NCBI GenBank assembly: GCA_017745195.1
Contig: JAGHZW010000235.1
Span: 16,611 to 80,610, forward strand
Direction: 5' to 3'
DNA length: 64,000 nucleotides
Source: Pseudoxanthomonas sp.
Lineage (GTDB): Bacteria > Pseudomonadota > Gammaproteobacteria > Xanthomonadales > Xanthomonadaceae
Below the pieces are notes generated by a model. The model ran no database searches and had not been told where the DNA came from. It saw only the letters and a list, made by a program, of their open reading frames with translations. Positions 21,437-32,388 of the stretch are shown here, piece after piece. Made by a program: the position numbers and the translations under genes. Every line of letters starts with the position of its first letter. The first letter of the stretch is position 1.

Positions 21437-21783
21437 TCGAGCGCTCCCTTCTTCCAGACGTAGACAAAGCCGAGGAACAGCATCCCGACGAACAGGCCCA
21501 TGGTGACCAGCGCACGCGGTCCCAGCTCCTGGAACACGAGGGTCCACGGCACGATGAAGATGATTTCCAGGTCGAAGACGATGAACTGGATCGCGATGAG
21601 GTAGTAGCGCACGTCGAACTTCATGCGCGCGTCCTCGAATGCCTCGAAGCCGCACTCGTAGGGCGACAGCTTCTGCAGGTCCGGACGGCGCGGTCCGAGC
21701 ACGTGGCCGACGATGATCAGCGCGACGCCGATACCGGTGGCCACGATCAGGAACAACAGGGTCGGCAGGTATTGGGCCAGCAC
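21427..21783 (-). CDS. nuoA: NADH-quinone oxidoreductase subunit A
   Basis: [41 protein letters not shown]. Confidence 0.95.
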   Translation of the reverse strand: MLAQYLPTLLFLIVATGIGVALIIVGHVLGPRRPDLQKLSPYECGFEAFEDARMKFDVRYYLIAIQFIVFDLEIIFIVPWTLVFQELGPRALVTMGLFVGMLFLGFVYVWKKGALEWE

Positions 21784-22010
21784 GTGCGGTTCTCTCTTGC
21801 CTCTGCCCGGCGACCGGGCTTGGGTCTGTTTCCGCGAAGGCCGCGGAGCGCCTGTTGCGTCGTCGCCACCGCACCTTCCCTGGAAGGTCCCGGTGATGCC
21901 GCGGACGGGCGATATGCCGGGTGTCCGCTGCGATTGTGCACAGCCGCAGAATTGTAGCGGCAGCCCGGCTCGGTAGTAAACGCTTGCACCGTGCCGCGAT
22001 GCGACAAATC

Positions 22011-22038
22011 AAAAGAAAAAAGCCCGCATCACGCGGGC
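22011..22038 (-). terminator. Terminator between tRNA-Leu and nuoA
   Basis: gcccgc-atcac-gcgggc hairpin, T-rich on the minus strand (complement of aaaagaaaaaa). Confidence 0.75.
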
Positions 22039-22081
22039 CTTGTCCTTACCGCCATCCGACGCGGGTCGCGCCGGCCTTACA

Positions 22082-22166
22082 TGGTGCCCAAGAGGGGACT
22101 CGAACCCCTACGACTTTCGTCGCTACCACCTCAAGGTAGTGCGTCTACCAATTCCGCCACCTGGGC
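22082..22166 (-). tRNA. tRNA-Leu (GAG)
   Basis: GCCCAGGTGGCGGAATTGGTAGACGCACTACCTTGAGGTGGTAGCG...GTTCGAGTCCCCTCTTGGGCACCA; acceptor, anticodon (GAG) and T arms fold; CCA encoded. Confidence 0.96.
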
Positions 22167-22207
22167 TAAAACCTGCGCCGTCCGTGCGGCGGCGCGCATT
22201 GTACGCT

Positions 22208-22672
22208 TTACTGCGCCGGCGGAGCAGCCTCTTTCGACGGCTGCTGCGTCGGCTGCGGCGCGGGAACCGCGTCGGTCGCGGCCGGAGCCGGGGCGCTCGT
22301 TTCCGGCACGGCGGCCGGCACCTCGGTTGCCGCCGGGGCGGACGGCGCGACCGGCATCTCGCCAGGCGCCGGCGCACCCTGTGCCGGCGCTGCCGGCTCG
22401 CCCATCAGACCCAGGTTCTGCTGGGCTGCCGGGCGGGCGCTGTGGCTGGCGTACCAGGCCATGAACAGGCTGATGCCGAAGAACACCACGGCCAGCCACT
22501 TGGTGCTCTTGGACAGGAAGTTGGACGCACCGCGGGCGCCGAACACGGTGCCCGAGGCCCCGGCCCCGAAGCCCGAACCGGCGGCCGCACCGGCGCCGCG
22601 CTGCAGCAGGATCAGCGCGATCATCGCGATCGCCACCAGCACGTACACCACGTTGAGGATCAGCATCAGCAT
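22208..22672 (-). CDS. secG: Preprotein translocase subunit SecG
   Basis: MLMLILNVVYVLVAIAMIALILLQRGAGAAAGSGFGAGASGTVFGARGASNFLSKSTKW. Confidence 0.94.
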   Translation of the reverse strand: MLMLILNVVYVLVAIAMIALILLQRGAGAAAGSGFGAGASGTVFGARGASNFLSKSTKWLAVVFFGISLFMAWYASHSARPAAQQNLGLMGEPAAPAQGAPAPGEMPVAPSAPAATEVPAAVPETSAPAPAATDAVPAPQPTQQPSKEAAPPAQ

Positions 22673-22709
22673 TGTCGTGTTGCCTTGTCTTTTTCTCGGC
22701 TCTTGCCTT

Positions 22710-23474
22710 TTACGCCCGGGCGGCCGACGGAGCCGCGCGGGCAATGGCCAGGAAATCCGCGGCCACCAGCGAGGCGCCACCGATCAGCCCGCCATCCACG
22801 TCCGGCTGCGCAAACAGGGCGCCGGCGTTGTCGGGCTTCACGCTGCCGCCGTAGATGATCGGCAGGGAATCGGCAATTCTAGCATCGTGCCCGGCGATCT
22901 GGCGACGGATGAACGCATGCATCGCCTGGGCCTGCTCCGGGGTCGCGGTCCGGCCGGTGCCGATCGCCCAGACCGGCTCGTAGGCCACCACCGCGTCGGC
23001 GAAGCCCTCGACCCCGACCAGGTCCAGGACCGGTTGCAGCTGGCCAGCGATCACCTCCTCGGCCTGGCCGGCATCGCGCTGCTCCAGCCGCTCGCCCATG
23101 CACAGGACCGGGCGCAGGCCGGCATTGAGCGCGGCGCGGAACTTGTGCGCGACCAGCTCGCTGCTTTCGTTGTGGTAACGGCGCCGCTCCGAATGGCCGC
23201 ACAGGCCGTACCGGGCTCCGACATCGACCAGCATCGATGCCGAGACCTCGCCGGTATAAGCGCCCTGCTCGTTGCTGCTCACGTCCTGGGCGCCGAACAC
23301 CAGCGGCGTGCCTTCGAAGTCCTCGATCAGGTCGCCCAGGTACGGCAGCGGCGGCATGACCAGCAGCTCGACCCCCGGCACCGGTGCTTCAGCGGCGATC
23401 TGCGCCACCAGCGAGGTGGCGAAGGCGCGACTGCCATGGAGTTTCCAGTTCCCCGCCACGATCCTGCGACGCAT
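22710..23474 (-). CDS. tpiA: Triosephosphate isomerase
   Basis: RRRIVAGNWKLHGSR, CGHSERRRYHNES, AYEPVWAIGTGRTATPEQAQ, YGGSVKPDNAG. Confidence 0.96.
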   Translation of the reverse strand: MRRRIVAGNWKLHGSRAFATSLVAQIAAEAPVPGVELLVMPPLPYLGDLIEDFEGTPLVFGAQDVSSNEQGAYTGEVSASMLVDVGARYGLCGHSERRRYHNESSELVAHKFRAALNAGLRPVLCMGERLEQRDAGQAEEVIAGQLQPVLDLVGVEGFADAVVAYEPVWAIGTGRTATPEQAQAMHAFIRRQIAGHDARIADSLPIIYGGSVKPDNAGALFAQPDVDGGLIGGASLVAADFLAIARAAPSAARA

Positions 23475-23595
23475 CCCTTGCCTCCCGGCAACCGTGTTGG
23501 ACGACAGGATACCCTCCGGTACGGCCGCTCCGCTCGCTGACAACGCAGGACAAGCGCCGGGCCATTCCGGTCCGGCGCACGTTCCGCGCTATCCG

Positions 23596-24549
23596 TTACT
23601 TCAACTTGATCTCGCGCAGCCGCTCCTCGAGGAAGCCGTGGGCGGTGATCGGCTCCGGATAACGGCTGGGATTGTCCGCGGTGATGCACGAGGGCAGCAC
23701 GTCGATCAGGAAGTCCGGATTCGGGTGCAGGAAGAACGGCACCGAATAGCGTGGCTTGCGCGCGTCGGCACCCGGCGGGTTGACCACGCGGTGGATCGTC
23801 GACGGATACACGTGGTTGGTCAGGCGCTGCAGCATGTCGCCGATGTTGACCACGATGGTGTCCTCGTCCGAGGTGAACGGCACCCACTCGCCATCGTGCG
23901 ACTGCACTTCCAGGCCCGCCGCGCTGGCGCCGACCAGCAGGGTGATGAAGTTGATGTCGCCATGCGCGCCGGCACGCACGTTGGGGATGTCGTCGGCGGT
24001 GATCGGCGGGTAGTGGATCGGGCGCAGGATCGAGTTGCCCCAGTTGGTCTTGTCGGCGAAGAAGTGCTCCGGCAGGTCGATGTGCAGCGCCAGCGCCGAC
24101 AACACGCGCGAGCCCAGCGCATCCAGGGCTTCGTACAGCGCATAACCGTACTGCCTGAACTCCGGGACTTCCTCCGGCCACAGGTTTGGCGGCATCACCT
24201 CGCGATACTTCGAGTCGTCGGGAATCTCGCGACCGATGTGCCAGAACTCCTTCAGGTCGAAGTACTTGCTGCCCTTGGCCGTTTCCACGCCGAACGGGGT
24301 GTAGCCACGCGCGCCGCCGCCGCCGGGCACGTGGTACTTCTTCTTCACGTCCTCCGGCAGCGCGAAGAACTCCTTGAACGCCGCGTAGGCGTTGTCGATC
24401 AGTTCCTGCGCGATGCCGTGGTTGCGGATGCCGGCGAAGCCCCACTCGCGGTAGGCCGCGCCGAGCTCGGCGACGAACGCCTCGCGGTCGGCGCTGCTGG
24501 AAGGCGCGGTGAAGCGGGTGATGTCGAGGGTGGGAATGCGTGCTGCCAT
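23596..24549 (-). CDS. 2-oxoglutarate/Fe(II)-dependent oxygenase, isopenicillin N synthase-like
   Basis: IPTLDITRFT, WGFAGIRNHGIAQELID, AHGDINFITLLVG, STIHRVVNPPG.RKPRYSVPFFLHPNPD. Confidence 0.9.
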   Translation of the reverse strand: MAARIPTLDITRFTAPSSSADREAFVAELGAAYREWGFAGIRNHGIAQELIDNAYAAFKEFFALPEDVKKKYHVPGGGGARGYTPFGVETAKGSKYFDLKEFWHIGREIPDDSKYREVMPPNLWPEEVPEFRQYGYALYEALDALGSRVLSALALHIDLPEHFFADKTNWGNSILRPIHYPPITADDIPNVRAGAHGDINFITLLVGASAAGLEVQSHDGEWVPFTSDEDTIVVNIGDMLQRLTNHVYPSTIHRVVNPPGADARKPRYSVPFFLHPNPDFLIDVLPSCITADNPSRYPEPITAHGFLEERLREIKLK

Positions 24550-24617
24550 GTTGCGTACTCCGGAATAACGGCGGCGGCGATTCGGCCACGCCGCGCTTCA
24601 GTGGTTCTTGATCGTGA

Positions 24618-25976
24618 TCAGGCCGCGGCGGCCTGGCGCACGGCGTCGGCCAGGCGGTCCAGGGTGTCCTGCATCAGCGCGGCATCGTCGGCCTCGACGG
24701 TGACCCGCACGACCGGCTCGGTACCGGAGGGACGGAGAAACGCCCGCCCCCTGCCCTGCACCGCCGCCTGCGCACCCTGCAGGGCGCCGCGCACGCCATC
24801 GGCCTCGACAATGGCCTTGGCCGAGACCCCGGCCAGGCGTACGTTGACCGTCTTCTGCGGCATCGCCGACAGGCCTTCCAGCGCCTGGCGCAGGCTGCGT
24901 CCGGACCGGCGCAGCACGTCCAGCACCTGCAGCGCGCTGACGATGGCATCGCCGGTGGTGGCCCGGTCCAGGCACAGCAGGTGGCCTGAGGCCTCGCCGC
25001 CGAGCACGCCGCCGCCCTCCACCAGCGCCTGGTGGACGTAGCGGTCGCCGACCTTGGCCCGCTGGAAGGGGATCCCGGCCTCGGCCAGCGCCTTTTCCAG
25101 GCCGTAGTTGGTCATCAATGTGCCGACCACCGGGCCGCGCAGCCGCCCGCTGGCCTGCCAGGCGCGCGCCAGCACGTACAGCAGGCCATCGCCGTCGACC
25201 GGGTTGCCCTGGTCGTCGGCCATCAGCACCCGGTCGCCGTCGCCGTCGAAGGCGATGCCTAGGTCCGAACCGGTCTCGCGCACTTTCGCGGCGAGGTTGT
25301 CGATGTGCATCGAACCGACGCCGGCGTTGATGTTCAACCCGTCCGGCGTGGCGCCGATGGCGACCACCTCGGCGCCCAGCTCGCGGAACAACAGCGGGGC
25401 GATGTGGTAGGTCGCGCCATGCGCGCAGTCGAGCACGACCTTGAGCCCGCGCAGGTCGAAACCGCGCGGCACCGACGACTTGCAGAACTCGATGTAGCGG
25501 CCGACCGCGTCGCGCGCACGCACGGCCTTGCCCAGGCTCTCCGACTCGACGGTGGCGAAGTCGCCATCCAGCGCGGCCTCGATCGCCAGTTCGGTGGCGT
25601 CGTCGAGCTTCTCGCCCTCGGCGGAGAAGAATTTGATGCCGTTGTCGTAGTGCGGGTTGTGCGAGGCACTGATGACGATGCCGGCATCCGCGCCGAGGGT
25701 GCGGGTCAGGAACGCCACCGCCGGGGTCGGCATCGGCCCGAGCAGCTGCACGTCCACGCCGGCGGCGACCAGCCCGGCTTCCAGCGCCGCCTCGAACATG
25801 TAGCCAGAGATGCGGGTGTCCTTGCCGATCACCACCGAGCGCCGGCCCGGCCGGCCGGCAGCCAGCACGCGTCCCAGCGCATTGCCCAGACGCAGGACGA
25901 AATCGGCGGAGATGGCCCCTTGGCCGACCCGGCCGCGGATGCCGTCGGTGCCGAAATAGCGGCGGGCGCTGCTCAT
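24618..25976 (-). CDS. glmM: Phosphoglucosamine mutase
   Basis: [60 protein letters not shown]. Confidence 0.95.
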   Translation of the reverse strand: MSSARRYFGTDGIRGRVGQGAISADFVLRLGNALGRVLAAGRPGRRSVVIGKDTRISGYMFEAALEAGLVAAGVDVQLLGPMPTPAVAFLTRTLGADAGIVISASHNPHYDNGIKFFSAEGEKLDDATELAIEAALDGDFATVESESLGKAVRARDAVGRYIEFCKSSVPRGFDLRGLKVVLDCAHGATYHIAPLLFRELGAEVVAIGATPDGLNINAGVGSMHIDNLAAKVRETGSDLGIAFDGDGDRVLMADDQGNPVDGDGLLYVLARAWQASGRLRGPVVGTLMTNYGLEKALAEAGIPFQRAKVGDRYVHQALVEGGGVLGGEASGHLLCLDRATTGDAIVSALQVLDVLRRSGRSLRQALEGLSAMPQKTVNVRLAGVSAKAIVEADGVRGALQGAQAAVQGRGRAFLRPSGTEPVVRVTVEADDAALMQDTLDRLADAVRQAAAA

Positions 25977-26866
25977 GCCGCGTCCAGGGTGTCGTTGTCT
26001 TCGGGCTGCGGCTGGCGGGTCATCATCGCCAGCAGGTCGGCCAGGCGATCGCGCAGTTCGCGGCGGTCGCAGATCTGGTCGATGGCGCCATGATCGAGGA
26101 GGAACTCCGAACGCTGGAAGCCTTCGGGCAGCTTCTCGCGCACGGTCTGCTCGATCACGCGCGGGCCGGCAAATCCGATGAGCGCCTCGGGCTCGGCGAT
26201 GTTGAGGTCGCCCAGCATCGCGAACGAGGCGGACACGCCGCCGGTGGTCGGATGGGTCAGCACCGAGATGTACGGCAGCCCGGCCGCGCGCAGCCGGCCC
26301 AGCGCCGCCGAGGTCTTGGCCATCTGCATCAGTGAGAACAGGCTTTCCTGCATGCGCGCGCCGCCGCTGGCGGAGAAGTTGACGAACGGCGCACCGATCT
26401 CCAGCGCCTTCTCCGCGGCCAGGGTGAACTTCTCGCCCACCACCGAGCCCATCGAGCCGCCCATGTAGGCGAAGTCGAACGAGCTGGCCACCAGCGGCCG
26501 GCCCTTGAGCAGGCCCTGCATCGCCACCAGCGCGTCGTACTCGCCGGTGGACTTCTGGGTGGACTTGATCCGCTCGGCGTAGCGCTTGGAATCCTTGAAC
26601 TTGAGCACGTCGGTCGGCGCCAGGGTGGCGGCGATCTCGGTGGTGCTGCCCGGGTCGAACAGCGAGGCCAGCCGGGCGCGGGCCCGGATCGGCATGTGGA
26701 AGTCGCACTTCGGGCAGACCTCCAGGTTCTCCTCCAGCTCCGGCCGGTACAGGACCGCGCCGCAGCGGTCGCACTTCTCCCACAGGCCCTCGGGCACGCT
26801 GCGTTTGCGGTTGGCGGCGCTGTCGGTGCGGATGCCGGAGGGCATCAGTTTGCTGAGCCAGCTCAT
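25973..26866 (-). CDS. accD: Acetyl-CoA carboxylase carboxyltransferase subunit beta
   Basis: Zinc ribbon [71 protein letters not shown]. Confidence 0.96.
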   Translation of the reverse strand: MSWLSKLMPSGIRTDSAANRKRSVPEGLWEKCDRCGAVLYRPELEENLEVCPKCDFHMPIRARARLASLFDPGSTTEIAATLAPTDVLKFKDSKRYAERIKSTQKSTGEYDALVAMQGLLKGRPLVASSFDFAYMGGSMGSVVGEKFTLAAEKALEIGAPFVNFSASGGARMQESLFSLMQMAKTSAALGRLRAAGLPYISVLTHPTTGGVSASFAMLGDLNIAEPEALIGFAGPRVIEQTVREKLPEGFQRSEFLLDHGAIDQICDRRELRDRLADLLAMMTRQPQPEDNDTLDAA

Positions 26867-27011
26867 TCGAAGGGGTGTGTTCCGTTCAGGGGGCCGTCGC
26901 CGGCCGGATAAAGGGCGACAGTCTAGCTCAGGCATACCGGCGTGGCGCCGGAGCCACGGAGCCGTACCGGGTCGTATGGTAGGCTCGCCGCCCCGCTTCC
27001 GCCCGGCCCAA

Positions 27012-27491
27012 ATGAAAGCGTCCACCCTCCGCCACGGCATGAACCTGTGGCCTCCGTTCCTGTTCACCGGCATCCACGTGACCGAGATCTCCCCCGACTG
27101 GCGCCATGCCCGGGTCGAGCTGCGGATGCGGCCCTGGAACCGCAACTACGTCCGGACCCACTTCGGCGGCAGCCTGTTCGCGATGGCCGATCCGTTCTGG
27201 ATGCTGCTGCTGATGCAGCGGCTGGGGCGCGACTATTTCGTCTGGGACCAGTCGGGCGCGATCGACTTCGTCAGGCCGGGGCGCGGGACGGTGGCCACCT
27301 CGTTCAGCGTCGACGACGACACCCTGGCCGGAATCCGTGCCGCCACCGCCACCGGCGGCAAGTACCTGCACTGGTTCGAGAACGAAGTGCTGGACGCGAA
27401 CGGCGAAGTGGTTGCCCGGATCCGCAAGCAGGTCTACGTGCGCCGCAAGCCGGACCGCCGTCCGGCTCAGGGTGACGCGACCGGCGCCTGA
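27012..27491 (+). CDS. DUF4442 (hotdog thioesterase-like) protein
   Basis: [62 protein letters not shown]. Confidence 0.8.
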   Translation: MKASTLRHGMNLWPPFLFTGIHVTEISPDWRHARVELRMRPWNRNYVRTHFGGSLFAMADPFWMLLLMQRLGRDYFVWDQSGAIDFVRPGRGTVATSFSVDDDTLAGIRAATATGGKYLHWFENEVLDANGEVVARIRKQVYVRRKPDRRPAQGDATGA

Positions 27492-28843
27492 AGCCGGCTG
27501 GCTGGCAACGGCACCGCCCAGGTGCCGTCATGGCCTTGGGGATCCGGCAACGGTTTCTCGTACAGCGCGGTACCGAGCGTGCCGGCAGCCAGGTCCAGCC
27601 GGAACGGCCGTGACCGGCTGCGCATCGGCGCCGGCACCCGGACCAGGACGGCCTCGTCGATCGGTCCGTCCTGCCCGCGCAGCCAGAGCAGCGCGGCCAT
27701 GGTGCGCAGGCGCGCGTCGGCATCCTGCAGGCGCAGGCCGTAGTCGCCATAGGCCGGCTGGGCGATGTCGGCGAGGATGCAGCCGACCGCATTGGACACG
27801 CAGCGCAGCGACCAGCGCGAAGGCGGTGGCGTCGGGTCGCGCAGCGGCTGGTCCTGCGCTAGCAGGACGCGTGCCTGCGCCCCGCAGTACCAGGCGAAGG
27901 TCGGCGCCGTCCGGGCGACGGTGCGCTCGGGATCGAACAGCAGCGACGCCTCCCACTTCGGCAGGTCGCGGCCGTTCAGCTCGGCGGCAATGTCGGCGGC
28001 GACCTGGCTGCGCATCCCGCCGGTGACGAAGCGGCCTTCGGCCAGCATCGTCCGGCACGCTGCTTGCTCCAGCGCGAGCGGCCGGGCGAACGCGGACTCG
28101 CACGACGCCGGCAGCGCACGCGTGCGTGGCAGTTCGGCCAGCATCTCCGCCAGCAGGGTCGCGTTGCCCTGGACCAGGGCCGCACCGATCATGCTGCCGA
28201 TCAGGCTGTCGCCGGCCTCGACCATCCGCCGGCCCTGCTGCAGTCCGGAGCAGGCGCCCGCCAGTCCGGCATCCACGTCGCCCGATGCGAACTGCCAGGC
28301 CGCGCGCGTGACCAGCCGGGTCAGCGACTGGTAGGCCGGCAACGGCGTGTCGAACCGCGCCGGGAACGGATTGCGGAAATGGTCCCAGGCCGCCAGCGCA
28401 CCGGCGCGGCCGAGCAGCGCGGCATTGCGCTCCAGCAGCCCGGCATAGGACCCGGACGCGGCGCGCACGCGCTCCAGGCAACCGGCTTCCCGCAACGGGC
28501 ACCAGGCCGGATCGCCGGCGCGCGCCACCGCAAGGTCGGGCCACTGCTCCAGCGTGGCGTGCCATTGCCGCATCGCTCCGTCAGGGGCTGGCGGCAACGC
28601 GGCGAAACGCCGTACGTCCTCGGCCAGCACCGCGGCCTGCTCCGCCTCGGGTACGTCGCGCGCCACCGCGTAGAGCGCGGCGAAGCCATCGCGCCCCTCG
28701 AACACGGGCGGCGCATCGATCAAGCCCAGCGCCTGGCGTTCGGTACCGGAGGCCCCCATCGCCCGCGACAGCAGGTACACCGCGACCACGAACAGCGCCA
28801 GGACGGCCGCCCCGCCGGCCAGCCACTTCAGGATCCGTACCAT
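27467..28843 (-). CDS. Hypothetical membrane-anchored protein
   Basis: 458-aa ORF, one N-terminal TM (ILKWLAGGAAVLALFVVAVYLL); converges with and overlaps the DUF4442 gene by 25 bp. Confidence 0.7.
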   Translation of the reverse strand: MVRILKWLAGGAAVLALFVVAVYLLSRAMGASGTERQALGLIDAPPVFEGRDGFAALYAVARDVPEAEQAAVLAEDVRRFAALPPAPDGAMRQWHATLEQWPDLAVARAGDPAWCPLREAGCLERVRAASGSYAGLLERNAALLGRAGALAAWDHFRNPFPARFDTPLPAYQSLTRLVTRAAWQFASGDVDAGLAGACSGLQQGRRMVEAGDSLIGSMIGAALVQGNATLLAEMLAELPRTRALPASCESAFARPLALEQAACRTMLAEGRFVTGGMRSQVAADIAAELNGRDLPKWEASLLFDPERTVARTAPTFAWYCGAQARVLLAQDQPLRDPTPPPSRWSLRCVSNAVGCILADIAQPAYGDYGLRLQDADARLRTMAALLWLRGQDGPIDEAVLVRVPAPMRSRSRPFRLDLAAGTLGTALYEKPLPDPQGHDGTWAVPLPASRLQAPVASP

Positions 28844-28911
28844 GCATTTCCTCCAGAGGCATTCCCCATGCCGGGCAGCAGCATAACGGCCGTCGGCGCT
28901 ACAATTCCGCC

Positions 28912-29589
28912 ATGCCCCCCGACTCCCCCGCGCCGCAGCGCGCTTCGCTGCAACGCCTGTTCTTCACTGGCCTGTTGACCCTGCTGCCGATCTGGCTGAC
29001 CTGGGTCGTGATCAAGTTCGTGTTCGTGCTCCTGTCGGGCATCAGCAGCCCGTGGGTGGCGCCGCTGTCCGGGCGGATCGCCGATTCCTTCCCGTTTTAC
29101 CTGGGCTGGTTCAGCGCGTTGTGGGTGCAGAACACCATCGCCATGCTGGCCACGCTGCTGGTGATCCTGGGGGTGGGCGTGATGGCGCGGCGGGTGATCG
29201 GCCAGCGCCTGCTGGGCTGGTTCGAGGCGCTGATCGCCAAGGTGCCGCTGGCCAACGTGATCTACACCGGTTCGCGCAAGCTGCTCGACATCCTGCAGAC
29301 CAAGCCGGGCAGCACCCAGCGCGTGGTCCTGATCGACTTCCCGCACCGCGACATGAAGTCGATCGGCCTGGTCACCCGCGTGCTGAAGGAAGAAGGCAGC
29401 GGCCGCGAACTGGCCGCGGTGTACGTGCCGACCACGCCCAACCCCACTTCCGGCTACCTGGAAGTGGTACCGGTGGAAATGCTGACCCCGACCGACTGGA
29501 CCGTCGACCAGGCCATGGGCTTCATCATTTCCGGCGGCGCGGTGGCGCCGGAGACCATGCCGTTCACCCGCGCGGGCGACCGCAAGTGA
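28912..29589 (+). CDS. DUF502 family membrane protein
   Basis: FFTGLLTLLPIWLTWVVIKFVF, IPLANVIYTGSRKLLDIL-like, VVLIDFPHRDMKSIGLVT, YVPTTPNPTSGYLEVVP. Confidence 0.88.
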   Translation: MPPDSPAPQRASLQRLFFTGLLTLLPIWLTWVVIKFVFVLLSGISSPWVAPLSGRIADSFPFYLGWFSALWVQNTIAMLATLLVILGVGVMARRVIGQRLLGWFEALIAKVPLANVIYTGSRKLLDILQTKPGSTQRVVLIDFPHRDMKSIGLVTRVLKEEGSGRELAAVYVPTTPNPTSGYLEVVPVEMLTPTDWTVDQAMGFIISGGAVAPETMPFTRAGDRK

Positions 29590-30365
29590 CCACGCCGGCC
29601 GCGCGCCTGCTCGAGGACCGCGCGGTCCGGCTGTTCATCGGGCTCACCGCGTTCTTCTGCGTCAACGCGGCGCTGGCCGAATTCATCGGGGTCAAGATCT
29701 TCGCCCTGGAAGACACCCTCGGCGTGGCACCGTTCGAGTGGGACCTGTTCGGCCAGACCGGTTCGCTGAATTTCACCGCCGGCACGCTGCTGTGGCCGGT
29801 GGTGTTCATCATGACCGACACGATCAACGAGTTCTTCGGTCGCCGCGGCGTGCGCTTCATTTCCTGGCTGGCGATCGGGCTGATCCTGTACGGCTTCGTG
29901 TTCGCCTTCACCGCGATCGAACTGGCCCCGGCCTCGTGGTGGCGCGACGCGGCGAAGCCGCAGGGCGTGCCCGACTACCAGCTGGCCTTCGCCGCCGTGT
30001 TCGGCCAGGGCCTGTGGACCATCGGCGGATCGATGGCCGCGTTCCTGCTCGGGCAGATGATCGACGTGGCGGTGTTCCACCGCATCCGCCAGGCCACCGG
30101 CGAACGCTGGGTATGGCTGCGCGCGACCGGCTCGACCGCGGTGTCGCAGCTGGTCGACAGCTTTGTGGTGATCTGGATCGCGTTCGTGCTCGGTCCGCAG
30201 AAGTGGCCGACCTCGCTGTTCCTGGCGGTGAGCACGCTCAACTACGCGTGGAAGATGCTGGCGGCGATCGCGCTGATCCCGCTGCTGTACGTGATGCGCC
30301 GCGCGATCACCGGGTACCTGGGCACCGAACGCGCCCGCGAACTGCGCGAACAGGCCGCAAGCTGA
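29586..30365 (+). CDS. VUT family / queuosine-precursor transporter-like protein
   Basis: FIMTDTINEFFGRRGVRFISWLAIG; multiple TMs; GTG start overlapping the DUF502 stop. Confidence 0.83.
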   Translation: MTTPAARLLEDRAVRLFIGLTAFFCVNAALAEFIGVKIFALEDTLGVAPFEWDLFGQTGSLNFTAGTLLWPVVFIMTDTINEFFGRRGVRFISWLAIGLILYGFVFAFTAIELAPASWWRDAAKPQGVPDYQLAFAAVFGQGLWTIGGSMAAFLLGQMIDVAVFHRIRQATGERWVWLRATGSTAVSQLVDSFVVIWIAFVLGPQKWPTSLFLAVSTLNYAWKMLAAIALIPLLYVMRRAITGYLGTERARELREQAAS

Positions 30366-30443
30366 CGCTGCGATGACCGGCCGGCTGGCCTGCACCGGCC
30401 GGATGCGGCACTCTCCGGGGCTTCACGCTTTCCCGGAGTCCCC

Positions 30444-32351
30444 ATGTCCCTGCCAAGGTCGCGCTGGCTGGCCCTGCCAATCGCCATTGCCCTCGTGTTC
30501 GCGCCGCCGCACGCCGACGCTGCGAAAAAGAAGGCCAAGCATCCGGCCGCCGCCACGCAGGCCAAGGCCAAAGGCAAGGCACCGGCCAAGGCGCAAGCCA
30601 AGGCTAAGCCGGCGAAGAAGGCCGAGACCCATGCGGAGCAGCTGCAGCGGCTCTACGCCGAGTACTGGGAGGCGTCGCTCAGGCTCAATCCGTTGCAGGC
30701 CACCTTCCAAGGCGATCCGCGCTGGAACGACCAGCTGCCGAATTACCTGTCGGCCGACTTCCGCAAGCGCAGCCACGACTTCACCTCCGAATGGCTGGGC
30801 AAGGTCGAAGCGGTTGGCGAGGCGGGACTGCAGGGCCAGGACCTGCTCAGCTACCGGATCTTCGTGCGCAACGCCCGTGACGCACTGGAAGGCGAGCGCT
30901 TCCCCGGCTGGATGCAGCCGGTCAACCAGTTCAACAACCCGGCCACGCTGGTGGCCATGCTCGGTTCGGGCAGCAGCGCGCAGCCGTTCCGCACGGTCAA
31001 GGACTACGACAACTGGCTGGCCCGCGCGGGCCAGGTGCCGGCGCTGTTCGAGCAGATCATCGCCAACATGGAGCAGGGCATGGCCGCCGGCGTGGTCCAG
31101 CCGCGCGCGCTGATGGAGAAGGTGCTGCCGCAGCTCGATGCGCTGATCAAGCCGACCGCCGAGGAGACCCTGTTCTGGAACCCGATCCGGAACATGCCGG
31201 CCGAGTTCACCGATGCGGACCGCGAACGCCTGAGTGCCGACTACCGGCGGCTGATCGAAAACAAGTTGATGCCGTCCTACCGGCGCCTGCGCGGCTTCAT
31301 CGCCACGCGTTACCTGCCGGCCACGCGCACCACCGACGGCCTGGCCGCGCTGCCCGACGGCGCCGCCTGGTACGCGTACAACGCGCGGCAGAGCACCACC
31401 ACCGGGCTGACACCCGAGCAGATCCACCAGATCGGGCTGGACGAGGTGGCGCGGATCCACGAGGAGATCCGCGGCGTGATGAAGCAGGTGAAGTTCCGCG
31501 GCAACATGCAGAAGTTCTTCCGCTTCATGCAGCAGGACAAGCGCTTCCAGTTCGCCGACGAGGACGCGCTGCTCGCCTATTACCGCGGCCTGGAGTCGAA
31601 GGTGATGGCCGGCGTGCCCGCGCAGTTCTCGCTGCTGCCCAAGGCCGGGTTCGAGATCCGCCCGGTCGAGCCGTATCGCGCGCAATCGGCCGCCGGCGGT
31701 TCGTACATGCGTCCGAGCGAGGATGGAAGCCGCCCCGGCGTGTTCTACGTCAACACCTACGACCTGCCCTCGCGCAAGACCTGGGATGCGGAGGACCTGT
31801 TCCTGCACGAGGCCATCCCCGGCCACCACTTCCAGCTGGCCCTGCAGCAGGAGCTTTCCGGCCTGCCGGCGTTCCGCCGCTTCGGCGGCGAGACCGCGTT
31901 CACCGAAGGCTGGGGCCTGTACGCGGAATCGCTGGGGCGCGACATCGGCGTCTACGAGGATCCCTACTCCTACTTCGGCTACCTGCAGAACGAACTCTGG
32001 CGCGCGATCCGCCTGGTCGTGGACACCGGCCTGCACAGCAAGGGCTGGACCCGTCAGCAGGTGATCGACTACATGCTGGAAAACTCGGCGACCAGCCTGT
32101 CGGAGGCGACTTCCGAAACCGAGCGCTACATGGCCATCCCCGGCCAGGCGCTGGCCTACAAGATGGGCGAACTGAAGATCATGGAGCTGCGGCGCAAGGC
32201 ACAGGCCGCGCTGGGCCCGCGCTTCGACGTGCGCGCCTTCCATGCCGAGGTGCTCAAGGACGGCTCGGTGCCGCTGGACGTGCTCGAGGACAAGATCGAG
32301 GCCTGGATCGCGGGCCAGCAGGGAGCGGCACCGCAGGCCGCGGCGGGTTAA
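30444..32351 (+). CDS. DUF885 domain-containing protein (putative zinc peptidase)
   Basis: Signal peptide; LFLHEAIPGHHFQLALQQEL, FTEGWGLYAESLG, typical DUF885 motifs. Confidence 0.92.
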   Translation: MSLPRSRWLALPIAIALVFAPPHADAAKKKAKHPAAATQAKAKGKAPAKAQAKAKPAKKAETHAEQLQRLYAEYWEASLRLNPLQATFQGDPRWNDQLPNYLSADFRKRSHDFTSEWLGKVEAVGEAGLQGQDLLSYRIFVRNARDALEGERFPGWMQPVNQFNNPATLVAMLGSGSSAQPFRTVKDYDNWLARAGQVPALFEQIIANMEQGMAAGVVQPRALMEKVLPQLDALIKPTAEETLFWNPIRNMPAEFTDADRERLSADYRRLIENKLMPSYRRLRGFIATRYLPATRTTDGLAALPDGAAWYAYNARQSTTTGLTPEQIHQIGLDEVARIHEEIRGVMKQVKFRGNMQKFFRFMQQDKRFQFADEDALLAYYRGLESKVMAGVPAQFSLLPKAGFEIRPVEPYRAQSAAGGSYMRPSEDGSRPGVFYVNTYDLPSRKTWDAEDLFLHEAIPGHHFQLALQQELSGLPAFRRFGGETAFTEGWGLYAESLGRDIGVYEDPYSYFGYLQNELWRAIRLVVDTGLHSKGWTRQQVIDYMLENSATSLSEATSETERYMAIPGQALAYKMGELKIMELRRKAQAALGPRFDVRAFHAEVLKDGSVPLDVLEDKIEAWIAGQQGAAPQAAAG

Positions 32352-32388
32352 CCTCCGGGCATCGCACTGCGTCTGGGGAGACGTTCCG

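Noticed and set aside
21784-22007. Short ORFs between nuoA and tRNA-Leu
   Set aside because: No start/RBS support or recognisable domain; region is the expected nuo promoter/leader.
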